Shown here piece after piece: positions 8,579 to 16,947 of a stretch of DNA of 64,000 bases; position 1 is the first letter of the stretch; the number at the start of each line of letters is the position of its first letter. The notes beneath the pieces are model-generated. The model was not told where the DNA came from. It did no database searches and was given only the letters and a program-made list of their open reading frames with translations. Location: positions 1,054,001 to 1,118,000 of the forward strand of contig CAVVOG010000003.1 in assembly GCA_963749895.1 (NCBI GenBank). The letters run 5' to 3'. This stretch comes from AC-51 sp963749895 (GTDB lineage: Bacteria; Actinomycetota; UBA4738; HRBIN12). The translations under genes were made by a program, and so were the position numbers.

Positions 8579-10103
8579 GGGCGAGACCCTCCCCCTCGGC
8601 GAACGCCACACGGAACGACAGGGCCTCGATCACGTGGCCAGCGCCGACCTGCTCGGCGCGATCGAGATCCGCGATCGTCCGGGCCACCTTGAGGACGCGA
8701 TCGAACCCACGACCGGTGAGGGCGGCCCGCTCGACCGCCATGGCCAAGATCTGCTCGGCGTCGGGCCCGAGCCGCACCACCCGGCGGGCAACCGGGCCCG
8801 GGAGGAACGCGTTGCACGCGTAACCGAGCGGACCGGTGCGCGCGCGCTGACGTTCGCGCGCCTCGAGGACCCGCTCGCGCACGACCGCCGAAGCCTCGCC
8901 ATCGGCGGCGCCCAGCAGTTCGTCCTTCGTGAGCCGCGGAACGGCGAGCCGAAGGTCGATCCGGTCGAGCAGCGGCCCGGAGAGCTTCTGCCGGTACCGC
9001 TGGACCTGGTCGGGTCGACACGTACACGCCTTCACCGGATCCTCGTCGAAGCCACACGGGCAGGGGTTCGCCGCAGCCACGAGCATGAACCTCGCCGGGA
9101 ACCTGACGGCGCCGTGAGCCCGCGCCACGACGATGTGCCCGTCCTCCAGCGGCTGTCGCAGGGACTCGATCGCGTCGCGACGGAACTCCGTCAGCTCATC
9201 CAGGAACAAGACACCGTTGTGCGCGAGGCTCGCCTCCCCCGGACGCAGCACCGACGATCCACCACCGAGGAGCCCCGCGGTCGAGATGGAATGGTGCGGG
9301 GCACGGAACGGGCGTGAACGCAGGAGCCCGCGACCCGCCAGGAGACCCGCCACGGAATGCAGCTGCGTGGCCTCCAGTGCCTCGTCATGGGTCAGGTCGG
9401 GCAGGATCGTCGGAAGACGACGGGCAAGCATCGTCTTGCCGGCACCCGGCGAGCCGACCATCAGGAGGTCATGACCCCCTGAGGCCGCGATCTCGAGCGC
9501 GCGCCGTGCCTGCTCCTGTCCACGGACCTCAGCGAGGTCGACCTCGATCCCCGATCGCGGCTCCTCCCCGGGTGACGTCGGAGCCGGCGCCCACCGCCCG
9601 CGGAAGAACCCCATCACGTCACGGAGCGTCGACACGGGCACGACCCGCAGACCCTCGATCTCCACCGCCTCGGCCGCGTTGGAGGCCGGCACGACCACAC
9701 CACGCGCGCCGAACCGTGCGGCGGCGATCGCCGCCGAGATGACGCCCGGGGTCGACAGGACCTCGCCCTTCAACGAGATCTCCCCGAACAACACCATCCC
9801 CTCGAGGGACCGGCTGGGAACCTGCCCGGTCGCCGCCAAGACGCTCACCGCGATCGGGAGATCGAGGCCCGGACCCTCCTTGCGCAGGTTCGCCGGCGCG
9901 AGGTTCACGACGATCCTCCGGAGCGGCCACTCGCCGCCGGCATGCTCGACGGCCGGCCGGATCCGATCGCGCCCGTCGGACACGGTGGCACCGGGCAACC
10001 CCGTCACGGTGAGCGACGGGAGACCGCGCCCCACGAACGCCTCGACCGTCACCGGGCGACCGCCCACGCCCACCACGGTCACGCCCGACACCCGCCCGTA
10101 CAT
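8568..10103 (-). CDS. comM: ComM/YifB-type Mg-chelatase-like AAA+ ATPase
   Basis: Hexameric helicase that promotes branch migration of incoming DNA during natural transformation in Gram-negative species. 511 aa: an N-terminal Lon/S16-like ChlI domain (1-175), an AAA+ core with Walker A GSPGAGKT (about 217-224) and Walker B VLFLDELTEF, the conserved NPCPCGF and CTC cysteines, and a C-terminal lid domain. The ATG at 10101-10103 follows a TAGCGT -10 hexamer by seven bases, so the mRNA is probably leaderless. It is followed directly by dprA. Confidence 0.93.
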   Translation of the reverse strand: MYGRVSGVTVVGVGGRPVTVEAFVGRGLPSLTVTGLPGATVSDGRDRIRPAVEHAGGEWPLRRIVVNLAPANLRKEGPGLDLPIAVSVLAATGQVPSRSLEGMVLFGEISLKGEVLSTPGVISAAIAAARFGARGVVVPASNAAEAVEIEGLRVVPVSTLRDVMGFFRGRWAPAPTSPGEEPRSGIEVDLAEVRGQEQARRALEIAASGGHDLLMVGSPGAGKTMLARRLPTILPDLTHDEALEATQLHSVAGLLAGRGLLRSRPFRAPHHSISTAGLLGGGSSVLRPGEASLAHNGVLFLDELTEFRRDAIESLRQPLEDGHIVVARAHGAVRFPARFMLVAAANPCPCGFDEDPVKACTCRPDQVQRYRQKLSGPLLDRIDLRLAVPRLTKDELLGAADGEASAVVRERVLEARERQRARTGPLGYACNAFLPGPVARRVVRLGPDAEQILAMAVERAALTGRGFDRVLKVARTIADLDRAEQVGAGHVIEALSFRVAFAEGEGLARAG

Positions 10104-10110
10104 GGGTCGG

Positions 10111-10152
10111 ACGCTACGGCCGACGAGGAGCGCGCTCCGTGACGCCCGTCAC
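10111..10152 (-). promoter_or_regulatory. Promoter with CRP-like palindrome, comM-dprA
   Basis: On the minus strand TAGCGT (10111-10116) lies seven bases before the comM ATG. A palindrome with perfect arms, GTGACGCCCGTCAC, lies at 10139-10152, centred 29.5 bp upstream of the hexamer and about -42.5 from the inferred start. Hexamer and spacing are the same as at the M23 promoter. The site also lies 117 bases upstream of the divergent gene at 10269, but no matching -10 is placed for that gene. Confidence 0.65.
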
Positions 10153-10268
10153 ATCACGACCACGGATCGCGCAGATGGTGGACAGGAGATGCCTCACGGT
10201 GCTACAGAGGAGGCGACGGACCGGCGGGTGACGACGCCGAGCCGAGCCGAGGCTGGAGGGAGCCTTCC

Positions 10269-10808
10269 ATGCGACGGATCGCGTTCACGACGACGGTCGT
10301 CGCCGTCGTGCTGACCACGATGTCACCCGCGGCGTCGGCCGTGGCGACCGTGACGATCGATTTCCGGAACGACCGCTCGGGGCCGATGCTGGATGGCTCC
10401 TCGAGCGTGGATACCGCATCGGTGTCCTTCCGCGACTCCCGGGGCCATGATCTCTTCGTGGGGGACTTCGGCCGGCAGAGCCATGGGAAGGCGCTGGCGA
10501 CCTTCGGAGACGACCCGAGCGCGCTCGTGATCACGGTCTCGCACCCCGTCCGGTCGATCGGCCTGTGGTTCGGCAACGACGACCGCGGGTGGACCCGTCC
10601 CGGCGATCGTGCGGTCCTCACGGTGTTCCGGGGCACCCGCAGGATCGGTGAGGTCAACGCTCGGCTCAACCGCAACGACCGGATGGATCAGTCGATCACC
10701 TTCGAGGGGCGACCCTTCGACCGTGCCGTGTTCCTCTACGACGTCGACCGTCGCGGAGGGCTGATCGAGATCGTCGACGACATCACGATCGGCCCGCTGG
10801 CGCACTGA
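10269..10808 (+). CDS. Secreted protein of unknown function
   Basis: 179 aa with a clear signal peptide (MRRIAFTTTVVAVVLTTMSPAASA). The mature part is a predicted all-beta domain with conserved-looking stretches VRSIGLWFGNDD and IEIVDDITIGP; the final Phe-Asp-x-Ala-x-Phe then acidic Asp-Asp-Ile pattern resembles the calcium-binding lectin-like ectodomains found in PEP-CTERM-type secreted proteins, but there is no sorting tail. Good ribosome site (GGAGGGAGCC). It is a lone plus-strand gene in a minus-strand cluster that is otherwise in canonical order, so it looks like an insertion. Confidence 0.75.
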   Translation: MRRIAFTTTVVAVVLTTMSPAASAVATVTIDFRNDRSGPMLDGSSSVDTASVSFRDSRGHDLFVGDFGRQSHGKALATFGDDPSALVITVSHPVRSIGLWFGNDDRGWTRPGDRAVLTVFRGTRRIGEVNARLNRNDRMDQSITFEGRPFDRAVFLYDVDRRGGLIEIVDDITIGPLAH

Positions 10809-10855
10809 GCCTGCCCTCGACGGCACGTATCGACCCTGGGCCTCCGTGCCGACCT

Positions 10856-11212
10856 TCAGAAGGCGTCTTCGAACAGCTCGACGCTGGGCGGGCCATTCGG
10901 TGGCATCCACACGCTGGCCACGTCGAACCGAACCGCCACGCCGGAGAGCCCGCGCTGGAGGAGGAAGACCTCGGCGACCGCCCGGACCTTCCGCCGCTTC
11001 CGGTGGTCGACGGCCTCGTAGCCCCCACCGTACCGGCCCCCGCGCCGCGTCTTGACCTCGCAGACGACGACCGTGCCACCACGCAGCAGCACGAGGTCGA
11101 GCTCCCCCACCGAACACCTCCAGTTGCGGGCGAGCACCTGGAAGCCCCGACGGAGGTACAGTCGCTCGGCCTCACGCTCGCCGAGCGCACCGGTACGGGT
11201 CCGCGCATCCAT
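10856..11212 (-). CDS. yraN: YraN/UPF0102 family nuclease-fold protein
   Basis: 118 aa, the normal length. Signatures are GALGEREAERLYLRRGFQVLARNWR at the N-terminus (first half LGExxA) and the PD-(D/E)xK-like core with GELDLVLLRG and VVVCEVKTRRGG, where Asp, Glu and Lys form the putative metal site. The cellular role is unsettled; a Holliday-junction or repair nuclease is often suggested. In actinobacteria it normally sits between comM and rnhB, as here. Confidence 0.88.
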   Translation of the reverse strand: MDARTRTGALGEREAERLYLRRGFQVLARNWRCSVGELDLVLLRGGTVVVCEVKTRRGGRYGGGYEAVDHRKRRKVRAVAEVFLLQRGLSGVAVRFDVASVWMPPNGPPSVELFEDAF

Positions 11213-11247
11213 GGCCGGACCCTACGCAGGGGGACCGACACGCTCGC

Positions 11248-11556
11248 TCAGACGGCAGGCGTGTCTGGGATCGTGGCCTCGTCGCGACGGAGCTCTTCCA
11301 CGTTCACGTCGCGACGGGTCATCACGCGCACGTTCGACACGAACCGCGCGGGGCGGAACATGTCCCACACCCAGGCGTCCTGGAGCTCCACCTGGATCCA
11401 TCCGTCCTCCGCCCGGAGGACGTCGACCCGGTTCGCGAGGTAGAAGCGACGCTCCGTCTCGATCACGTAGGAGAACATCGGAAGCACGTCGCGGTACTCC
11501 CGGTAGAGCTCGAGCTCGCGCTCCTCTTCGAACCGTTCGATGTCGTCGTCCATCAT
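11248..11556 (-). CDS. DUF2469 family protein
   Basis: 102 aa, matching the actinobacteria-specific DUF2469 family along its whole length: acidic start with LELYREYRDV, then SYVIETERRFYLANRV, then DAWVWDMFRPARFV and DVNVEEL. Function is unknown. The ATG overlaps the rnhB stop by four bases (ATGA), indicating coupling. Its presence is a good taxonomic marker for Actinomycetota. Confidence 0.92.
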   Translation of the reverse strand: MMDDDIERFEEERELELYREYRDVLPMFSYVIETERRFYLANRVDVLRAEDGWIQVELQDAWVWDMFRPARFVSNVRVMTRRDVNVEELRRDEATIPDTPAV

Positions 11557-12239
11557 CGGCTCACAATCGTCTCAGACCTGCTCGGCTCCCGCCCCAGTCC
11601 CGGGAGCGACGCCTGTCCGACACCCGCGAACGACAGCCGGTGCACGGGCGTGGGGCCGTGCCGGTCGAGGGCTTCCCAGTGCTCGGGCGTCCCGTAGCCC
11701 TTGTTCTCGGCGAACCCGAACGCTGGGTATCGACGATCGAGCGTCCGCATCATCCGATCGCGAGTCACCTTCGCCACGATCGAGGCAGCCGCGATCGCGG
11801 CGTTCACCGCGTCCCCCTTCTTCACGCCGAGCGAAGGACACGGCATCCTCGGCACCGGGAATCCGTCGGTGAGCGCGTAGTCGGGGCACGGGTCGATCGC
11901 GCGCACGCAGCGGCGAAGCAGTGCGAGGTTGCTCCGGTGGAGACCGCGGGCGTCGAGGACCCCGGGCTCGATCCGCCGGACCGTGACCTCGCACGCGTCG
12001 ACGATCCGCGCGTACTGCACCTCTCGCTGCGCGGCGGACAGGAGCTTGGAGTCCCGCAACCCGTCCCGTTCGAACCCCTCGGGCAGCACGACGGCGGCGG
12101 CCACGAGCGGGCCGGCGAGAGCGCCACGGCCCGCCTCGTCGACCCCTGCGATCCGTGTGAACCCACGCGCGCGCAGCAGGGCCTCGTACCGATCCAGGTC
12201 CTCCGTGGCTACAGCCCTCCCCAGCGTCCCGGCGGCCAC
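11553..12239 (-). CDS. rnhB: Ribonuclease HII
   Basis: Removes ribonucleotides and RNA primers from RNA-DNA hybrids. Active-site acidic residues are visible in GVDEAGRGALAGP (Asp-Glu, near residue 32), DSKLLSAAQRE, and YALTDGFPVP; the family segment AAASIVAKVTRDRMM is intact. The GTG at 12237-12239 lies inside the lepB 3' end, a 31-base overlap. The first ten residues may not be real, but no in-frame ATG, GTG or TTG follows before the conserved core. Confidence 0.9.
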   Translation of the reverse strand: MAAGTLGRAVATEDLDRYEALLRARGFTRIAGVDEAGRGALAGPLVAAAVVLPEGFERDGLRDSKLLSAAQREVQYARIVDACEVTVRRIEPGVLDARGLHRSNLALLRRCVRAIDPCPDYALTDGFPVPRMPCPSLGVKKGDAVNAAIAAASIVAKVTRDRMMRTLDRRYPAFGFAENKGYGTPEHWEALDRHGPTPVHRLSFAGVGQASLPGLGREPSRSETIVSR

Positions 12240-12907
12240 ACGATCACGAACGCACGTCCGATCACCCGGTCGACCGGCACCAGACCCACGCCGCCCTCCT
12301 CGGGCTCGAGCCGGGAGTCGCCCGACACCAGTCGATTGTCACCCAACACGAAGAGCATGCCATCGGGCACCGTCACGGGCCCGTAGGAGCGCGTGTCCTC
12401 TTCGGACGCGAGGTACGGCTCGTCGATCGGCTCGCCGTTCACGTAGAGCTGGCCTCGCCGGAGCTCGAGCACATCGCCGGGGAGCCCCGCCACCCGTTTG
12501 ATGAAGTCCTCGTCTTCCGGTTGCGCCACGCCGACCCCCTCAGCGAGCCATCGCAGTGCGCTCGAGATCGGTCCGCGCTCGTGCGGCGCAGGATCGGGGT
12601 CGGCGAAGACGATCACGTCCCCACGCTCGATGTCGCTGAGTCGGTAGCAGAACCGGCAGACGAGGACGCGGTCACCGCGCTGGAGCGTCGGTTCCATCGA
12701 CTCCGACGGGATGTAGAACGCCTGGACGAGGAAGGTCTTGACGACGATCGCGATCGCCAGTGCGACGACGATCAAGATCGGGAGCTCGCGCCAGAACTTC
12801 CCGCGATGGTCGTCGTCGTGACGGGTCGCTCGCGAGGCGACGACAGGGTCATCGGGGGATGGTTCGGGGGCAGACGGCTCGGCGGCGTCGGGCTGCCCGT
12901 CAGCCAC
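12209..12907 (-). CDS. lepB: Type I signal peptidase
   Basis: Membrane serine protease that removes signal peptides from exported proteins. 232 aa: an acidic cytoplasmic N-terminus of about 40 residues, one transmembrane helix (ELPILIVVALAIAIVVKTF), the catalytic Ser in YIPSESMEPTL (near 73), the catalytic Lys in DFIKRVAGLPGD (near 138) and box E GDNRLVSGDSR. The only oddity is SGDSR where SxDSR is usual. It lies between rplS and rnhB, as in mycobacteria. Confidence 0.94.
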   Translation of the reverse strand: MADGQPDAAEPSAPEPSPDDPVVASRATRHDDDHRGKFWRELPILIVVALAIAIVVKTFLVQAFYIPSESMEPTLQRGDRVLVCRFCYRLSDIERGDVIVFADPDPAPHERGPISSALRWLAEGVGVAQPEDEDFIKRVAGLPGDVLELRRGQLYVNGEPIDEPYLASEEDTRSYGPVTVPDGMLFVLGDNRLVSGDSRLEPEEGGVGLVPVDRVIGRAFVIVWPPGRWGGL

Positions 12908-12912
12908 GCGGG

Positions 12913-13479
12913 TCAGGCCTCGGCCTTCTCCTCGTCGGCCTCGGCGGCCTGCCCTTGGTCCGCCTCAGCGACCGGGTCGGCGGCCGACTCCTGCTCCGCG
13001 TCGTCCACCTCGGAGGCCTGCTCGACAGATGCCTCCGTCGCCCCCTCGGCCTCGACGGCCTCGACGATGTCTTCGGCTTCCTCGGCAGAAGCCTCATCGG
13101 CAGCAGCGGCCTCCATGGCGGCCAGCTTCACCTCGTCGATACGGCGTTCCTTGATCCGGGCCTTCTTCCCGCGCAGGTCGCGCAGGTAGTAGAGCTTGGC
13201 GCGACGGACGCGGCCACGCTGGACCAGCTCGAGCTTCGCGATCGAGGGCGAATGCACCGGGAACGTGCGCTCCACGCCCACCCCGAACGAGATCTTGCGC
13301 ACGGTGAAGGTCTCGCGCAGACCGCCGCCGGAACGCCGGATCACCACGCCCTGGAACACCTGGACGCGCTCACGGTTCCCCTCTACCACGCGGACGTGCA
13401 CCTTCACGGTGTCGCCGGGGCGGAAATCCGGGAGATCCGTGCGCAGGAACGGCTGCTCGATCAGATCGGTCGTGTTCAT
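12913..13479 (-). CDS. rplS: 50S ribosomal protein L19 with acidic C-terminal tail
   Basis: Large-subunit protein at the subunit interface. Core residues 1-115 contain FRPGDTVKVHVRVVEGNRERVQ and the C-terminal RRAKLYYLRDLRGKKARIKE signature. A tail of about 70 residues rich in Ala, Glu and Asp follows, giving 188 aa against about 115 normally. Located between trmD and lepB. A TACACT hexamer at 13494-13499 (minus strand), just upstream, could be a -10 for rplS itself. Confidence 0.93.
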   Translation of the reverse strand: MNTTDLIEQPFLRTDLPDFRPGDTVKVHVRVVEGNRERVQVFQGVVIRRSGGGLRETFTVRKISFGVGVERTFPVHSPSIAKLELVQRGRVRRAKLYYLRDLRGKKARIKERRIDEVKLAAMEAAAADEASAEEAEDIVEAVEAEGATEASVEQASEVDDAEQESAADPVAEADQGQAAEADEEKAEA

Positions 13480-13506
13480 GGCAACGGTCGGGCAGTGTAC
13501 CAGCGG

Positions 13507-14196
13507 TCAGGCCTCGCCCGGCGTCGGGTCGAGCAGGTCGGGTCGGTTCCGCCGCGTCTTCGTGAACGCGGCCTCGCGCCGCCATCGCTCGATCTCGCCG
13601 TGGTGCCCGGAGAGCAGGACCTCGGGGACACGCATCCCACGGAACTCCGCCGGACGCGTGTAGTGCGGATGGTCGAGCAGGTCGGGTTCGGAGAAGGAGT
13701 CACGACGGTGGGACTCCTCCTTGCCGATCACGCCGGGGATCAGTCGGGTCACCGCTTCGATCAGCAGCAGCGCCGGGAGCTCCCCGCCGGAGACGACGAA
13801 GTCGCCGACCGAGACCTCCTCGGCCGGGAGACCGTCGATCACGCGTTCGTCGAACCCCTCGTAGCGACCACAGAGCAGGGTCAGGTGCACCTCGGCGGCG
13901 AGCTCGTGGACGAACGGCTGGTCCAGGCGTCGACCGGCCGGCGACATCGCCAGGACCCGGCCCCGATCGGGGTCGAGCGATTCGACCGCGGCGAACACGG
14001 GCTCCGGTTTGAGCACCATCCCGGGACCGCCGCCGAAAGCCTCGTCGTCGACCGTGCGATGCCGATCGATGCTCCAGTCGCGCAGATCGTGGACATACAC
14101 GTCGATCAAGCCCCCCTCGATCGCGCGCCCCAGCAGGCTCTGCGACAAGGGTCCCTGGACGATCGCTGGGAAGATCGTGATCACGTCGATCCGCAT
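13507..14196 (-). CDS. trmD: tRNA (guanine37-N1)-methyltransferase
   Basis: SPOUT-class methyltransferase that makes m1G37 in tRNAs and prevents frameshifting. 229 aa from ATG 14194-14196 (MRIDVITIFP, the normal TrmD start). The trefoil-knot segments LLCGRYEGFDERV and SVGDFVVSGGELPALLLIEAV are intact, as is the catalytic-loop EPDLLDHPHYTRP. Upstream in-frame codons are unlike TrmD. In the canonical order rimM should lie directly upstream; here a plus-strand block intervenes. Confidence 0.95.
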   Translation of the reverse strand: MRIDVITIFPAIVQGPLSQSLLGRAIEGGLIDVYVHDLRDWSIDRHRTVDDEAFGGGPGMVLKPEPVFAAVESLDPDRGRVLAMSPAGRRLDQPFVHELAAEVHLTLLCGRYEGFDERVIDGLPAEEVSVGDFVVSGGELPALLLIEAVTRLIPGVIGKEESHRRDSFSEPDLLDHPHYTRPAEFRGMRVPEVLLSGHHGEIERWRREAAFTKTRRNRPDLLDPTPGEA

Positions 14197-14275
14197 CGTG
14201 CTCAGATTGCCACGTCGCGGTGTTTGGACGCAGTATCCGCCGGTCCAGATCATCGGTCGGGCGTGAGGAGGTGGG

Positions 14276-16561
14276 ATGGAGTACCTGATCCTCGCGGGGG
14301 TGCTGGCCGCCGCGTTCGTCATCGGGCGCGACGTCTGGCTCCAGCGGCGACTCCAGCGCGGGCGCACCGACGCGCACGCGATCGTCGCCGATCGCGTGCG
14401 CCATCGTGCCGCGGGCGGACCCGCCGTCGACGCGCTGATCGAGGCGAAGGCTCGAACGTCAGCCGTACCGACGTGGGATCCATGGGACGCCGCCGACGAG
14501 GGCCTCGACGTCGAGACGTTCCGACCCACCCTGCGGACGGACGCCGAGATCGTCGAGTTCCGGCTCCGTTGGGGGGACGACTACGCGATGGCGTGCGGGC
14601 CCGACCGCGCACGTCACTTCCGACTCGAGATCTGGGAGGCGCAGCTGCTCCGTCAGATGGACGGCACACGGACGGTCGGCGAGCTGATCGTGGACCACCT
14701 CGGGCGCAGCGGTGACCTCGATGCCGCCGGGGTCCTGGGGCTTATCGAGACGCTGCGGCTCGAGGGGTTCTTCGATCCGGGACGCCCCGTGGACGTGGAG
14801 GCACTCGTGGCCGAGAGGATGGAGCCTGTCACGAGCGGCCGCCAGAGGATCCGGGTGTTCCTGAAGACCCTCCAGCTGCCCTGGCACGGGGCCGACCGTC
14901 TGATGCAGCGCCTGTACGACGGCGGGCTCAAGGTCTTCTTCCGGACGCCGGTCGTGATCGCAGCGGCCGTCGTGGCCGTCCTGGGCATCGTCGCGTACGT
15001 GGCCGTCCTCACCTCTGATCGATTCACGCTGGTGCTGAGCAACCCTCCCGCACAGGCGGCGATCCTCATGGTGTTGGGGCTCGTTCTCACCGCCGCGCAC
15101 GAGCTCGGCCATGCCCTCGTCCTCACCCACAACGGTCGGCGGGTCGGGTCGGCAGGCTTCATGCTCTACTTCGGATCGCCCGCCTTCTACGTGGACGCGT
15201 CCGACGGGCTGATGATGCCCGCGGGTCCGAGGATCATGCAGGCCGCCGCCGGGCCCTTCGCCGAGTTGGTCCTGGCCGGCATCACGTCGATCGCCCTGTT
15301 CGCGTTCCCCGACTCGTCGGTCGCTCCCCTGCTGTTCAAGTTCGCGTTCCTCAACTACTACGTGATCGTCCTGAACCTGATCCCGCTCCTCGAGCTGGAT
15401 GGGTACTGGATCTTGTCCGATGCGATCGAGGTCCAGGACCTCCGCCCACGCTCGCTCGCGTTCGTCCAGCGTGAGATGTGGCGCAAGTTGCGTCGGCGAC
15501 AAGGCTTTACGATCCAGGAGATCGGATTGGGCCTCTACGGCACCGTGGGTCTCGCGTTCACGGTGGTCTCGCTCGTGTGGAGCGCGTACTACTGGCGCGA
15601 GGTCACCGGAAGTCTCATCCTGGACCTGTGGGACATGGGCACGGGCGCCCGCATCCTGCTCCTCGCCCTGATCCTGTTCATCGCCGGCCCCATCGTGCGC
15701 GCGGCGATCACCGCGGGACGAGCGCTCGGCCGACGTGTCAGGTCCCTGTGGCGACGCGTCGTCTTCCGGTTCGAGATGCGCTGGCGCGTCGAGGCCGCGG
15801 AGCTGATCGACGCGCTCCCCGCGTTCGAGGACCTGCCCGTCGACATCCTCAACGACCTGGCCGGCCGCGTCTGGCTGCGCACCTACCCGCGTGGACATGT
15901 CGTATTCCACCGCGGTGACGACGCCGACGCCTTCTTCGTGATCCGTCGCGGCCGCGTCTCGATCGAGGACGAAGACCCCGACACGGGCGACGCGCGCGTC
16001 ATCTCGATCCTGACCCGCGGGGATTCCTTCGGGGAGCTCGGGCTCATCGAGCACAAACCACGCACCACGACGATCCGGGCGGCGGAGGATCTGGAGCTCT
16101 TCGAGGTCGACCGGCCCACCTTCGACCGACTCCTGGCGCAGCTGATCGACGTGCCGGACTTCGCTCCCACGATGCAGGCCTACGCGGAGCTGAAGCAGCT
16201 ACCGCCCTTCCGAACGTCGACCTTCGAGGAACTGGCCGATCTGCTGGACCACGGCGAGTGGGTGTCGGCCGTCCCGGGGCATCGGTTCGTCGAGCAGGGG
16301 GAGGTCGGTGACGCCTTCTACGTGATCGGTTCGGGTCAGGTCACGGTCCGTGCGGACGGGAACGACGTCGCCGTGCTCGGACCCGGGCAGCACTTCGGCG
16401 AGGTGGCATTGCTGGAAGATGTGCCGCGGACCGCCAGCGTCGTCGCGCGGACGCCGGTGCGGGTGTTCCGTCTGGACCGCGAAGGCTTCACGTCGCTCGT
16501 GGCCGACGCCTTCCGCAAGGGAGCGCTCAGGCGGGCGGCGGATCGGACATGGCAGCACTGA
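14276..16561 (+). CDS. PqqD-like / M50 metalloprotease / double cyclic-nucleotide-binding membrane protein
   Basis: 761 aa in four parts. Residues 1-20 are a membrane anchor. About 95-166 resembles the PqqD/RiPP-recognition winged helix (LLRQMDGTRTVGELI, then LIETLRLEGFF). About 220-480 is a polytopic M50 site-2-protease-like region with the zinc motif HELGH (275-279) and LELDGY (373-378), whose Asp should be the third ligand. Two CRP-type cyclic-nucleotide-binding domains follow (about 515-620 and 640-745) with FGELGL...RTTT and FGEVAL...RTAS phosphate cassettes. I infer a membrane protease or peptide processor gated by a cyclic nucleotide; substrate unknown. First gene of a plus-strand block inserted between trmD and rimM. 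Confidence 0.82.
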   Translation: MEYLILAGVLAAAFVIGRDVWLQRRLQRGRTDAHAIVADRVRHRAAGGPAVDALIEAKARTSAVPTWDPWDAADEGLDVETFRPTLRTDAEIVEFRLRWGDDYAMACGPDRARHFRLEIWEAQLLRQMDGTRTVGELIVDHLGRSGDLDAAGVLGLIETLRLEGFFDPGRPVDVEALVAERMEPVTSGRQRIRVFLKTLQLPWHGADRLMQRLYDGGLKVFFRTPVVIAAAVVAVLGIVAYVAVLTSDRFTLVLSNPPAQAAILMVLGLVLTAAHELGHALVLTHNGRRVGSAGFMLYFGSPAFYVDASDGLMMPAGPRIMQAAAGPFAELVLAGITSIALFAFPDSSVAPLLFKFAFLNYYVIVLNLIPLLELDGYWILSDAIEVQDLRPRSLAFVQREMWRKLRRRQGFTIQEIGLGLYGTVGLAFTVVSLVWSAYYWREVTGSLILDLWDMGTGARILLLALILFIAGPIVRAAITAGRALGRRVRSLWRRVVFRFEMRWRVEAAELIDALPAFEDLPVDILNDLAGRVWLRTYPRGHVVFHRGDDADAFFVIRRGRVSIEDEDPDTGDARVISILTRGDSFGELGLIEHKPRTTTIRAAEDLELFEVDRPTFDRLLAQLIDVPDFAPTMQAYAELKQLPPFRTSTFEELADLLDHGEWVSAVPGHRFVEQGEVGDAFYVIGSGQVTVRADGNDVAVLGPGQHFGEVALLEDVPRTASVVARTPVRVFRLDREGFTSLVADAFRKGALRRAADRTWQH

Positions 16562-16577
16562 GGAGAGAAGGAGATCG

Positions 16578-16790
16578 ATGGACTGCTGGCACTGCAAGCG
16601 GAGCGCCGTGGGGACCTGTCGGTTCTGCGGGCGCGGCATCTGCGAGGACCACGTCAACACCAAGCCGTTCATCCTCGATCTGTTCAAGGGCGCCGACCAC
16701 ACGCGGGCGCTGGTCGTCGAGGACGCCCTGTTCTGCGGCGCGTGTACGCCTCGCCCGGACCCTCTGGACCTCCCCGAGCTCGACGAGTGA
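16578..16790 (+). CDS. Small B-box-like zinc-binding protein
   Basis: 70 aa; too short to name with certainty. The N-terminus CWHCKRSAVGTCRFCGRGIC followed by EDH has the CxxC...CxxCxxxxCxxH spacing of B-box/DUF2180-like zinc fingers, and a further CGAC occurs near residue 55, enough for one or two zinc sites. The start is the ATG at 16578 behind a strong AGGAGAGAAGGAG site, 16 bases after the M50/cyclic-nucleotide gene, so the two are almost certainly one operon and probably work together. Its stop codon overlaps the first CRP-like box. Confidence 0.75.
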   Translation: MDCWHCKRSAVGTCRFCGRGICEDHVNTKPFILDLFKGADHTRALVVEDALFCGACTPRPDPLDLPELDE

Positions 16791-16869
16791 CGCGCATCAC
16801 ATCTAGGTGTGACGCGCGTCACACGGGCATGGGTGACGAACGGCACGCACCCTGGGTGACGGCGGATAC
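16787..16869 (+). promoter_or_regulatory. Array of four CRP-like GTGAC boxes
   Basis: Four same-orientation GTGAC motifs start at 16787, 16809, 16833 and 16856, spaced 22, 24 and 23 bases, about two helical turns each. Box 2 (GTGACGCGCGTCAC, extended to TGTGACGCGCGTCACA) is a perfect palindrome matching the CRP consensus TGTGA-N6-TCACA. Box 1 has one arm mismatch (ATCAC), box 3 one (GGCAC) and box 4 two. The array lies between the zinc protein and the basic peptide and about 340-410 bases upstream of a Crp/Fnr gene. Confidence 0.65.
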
Positions 16870-16947
16870 CGCCTCCTCGCCCTTCCCCGGGGCATGATGC
16901 CTCCACGAGACGGGCCAAGGGGGCCCACGGACCAGGAGGTACGAGGG

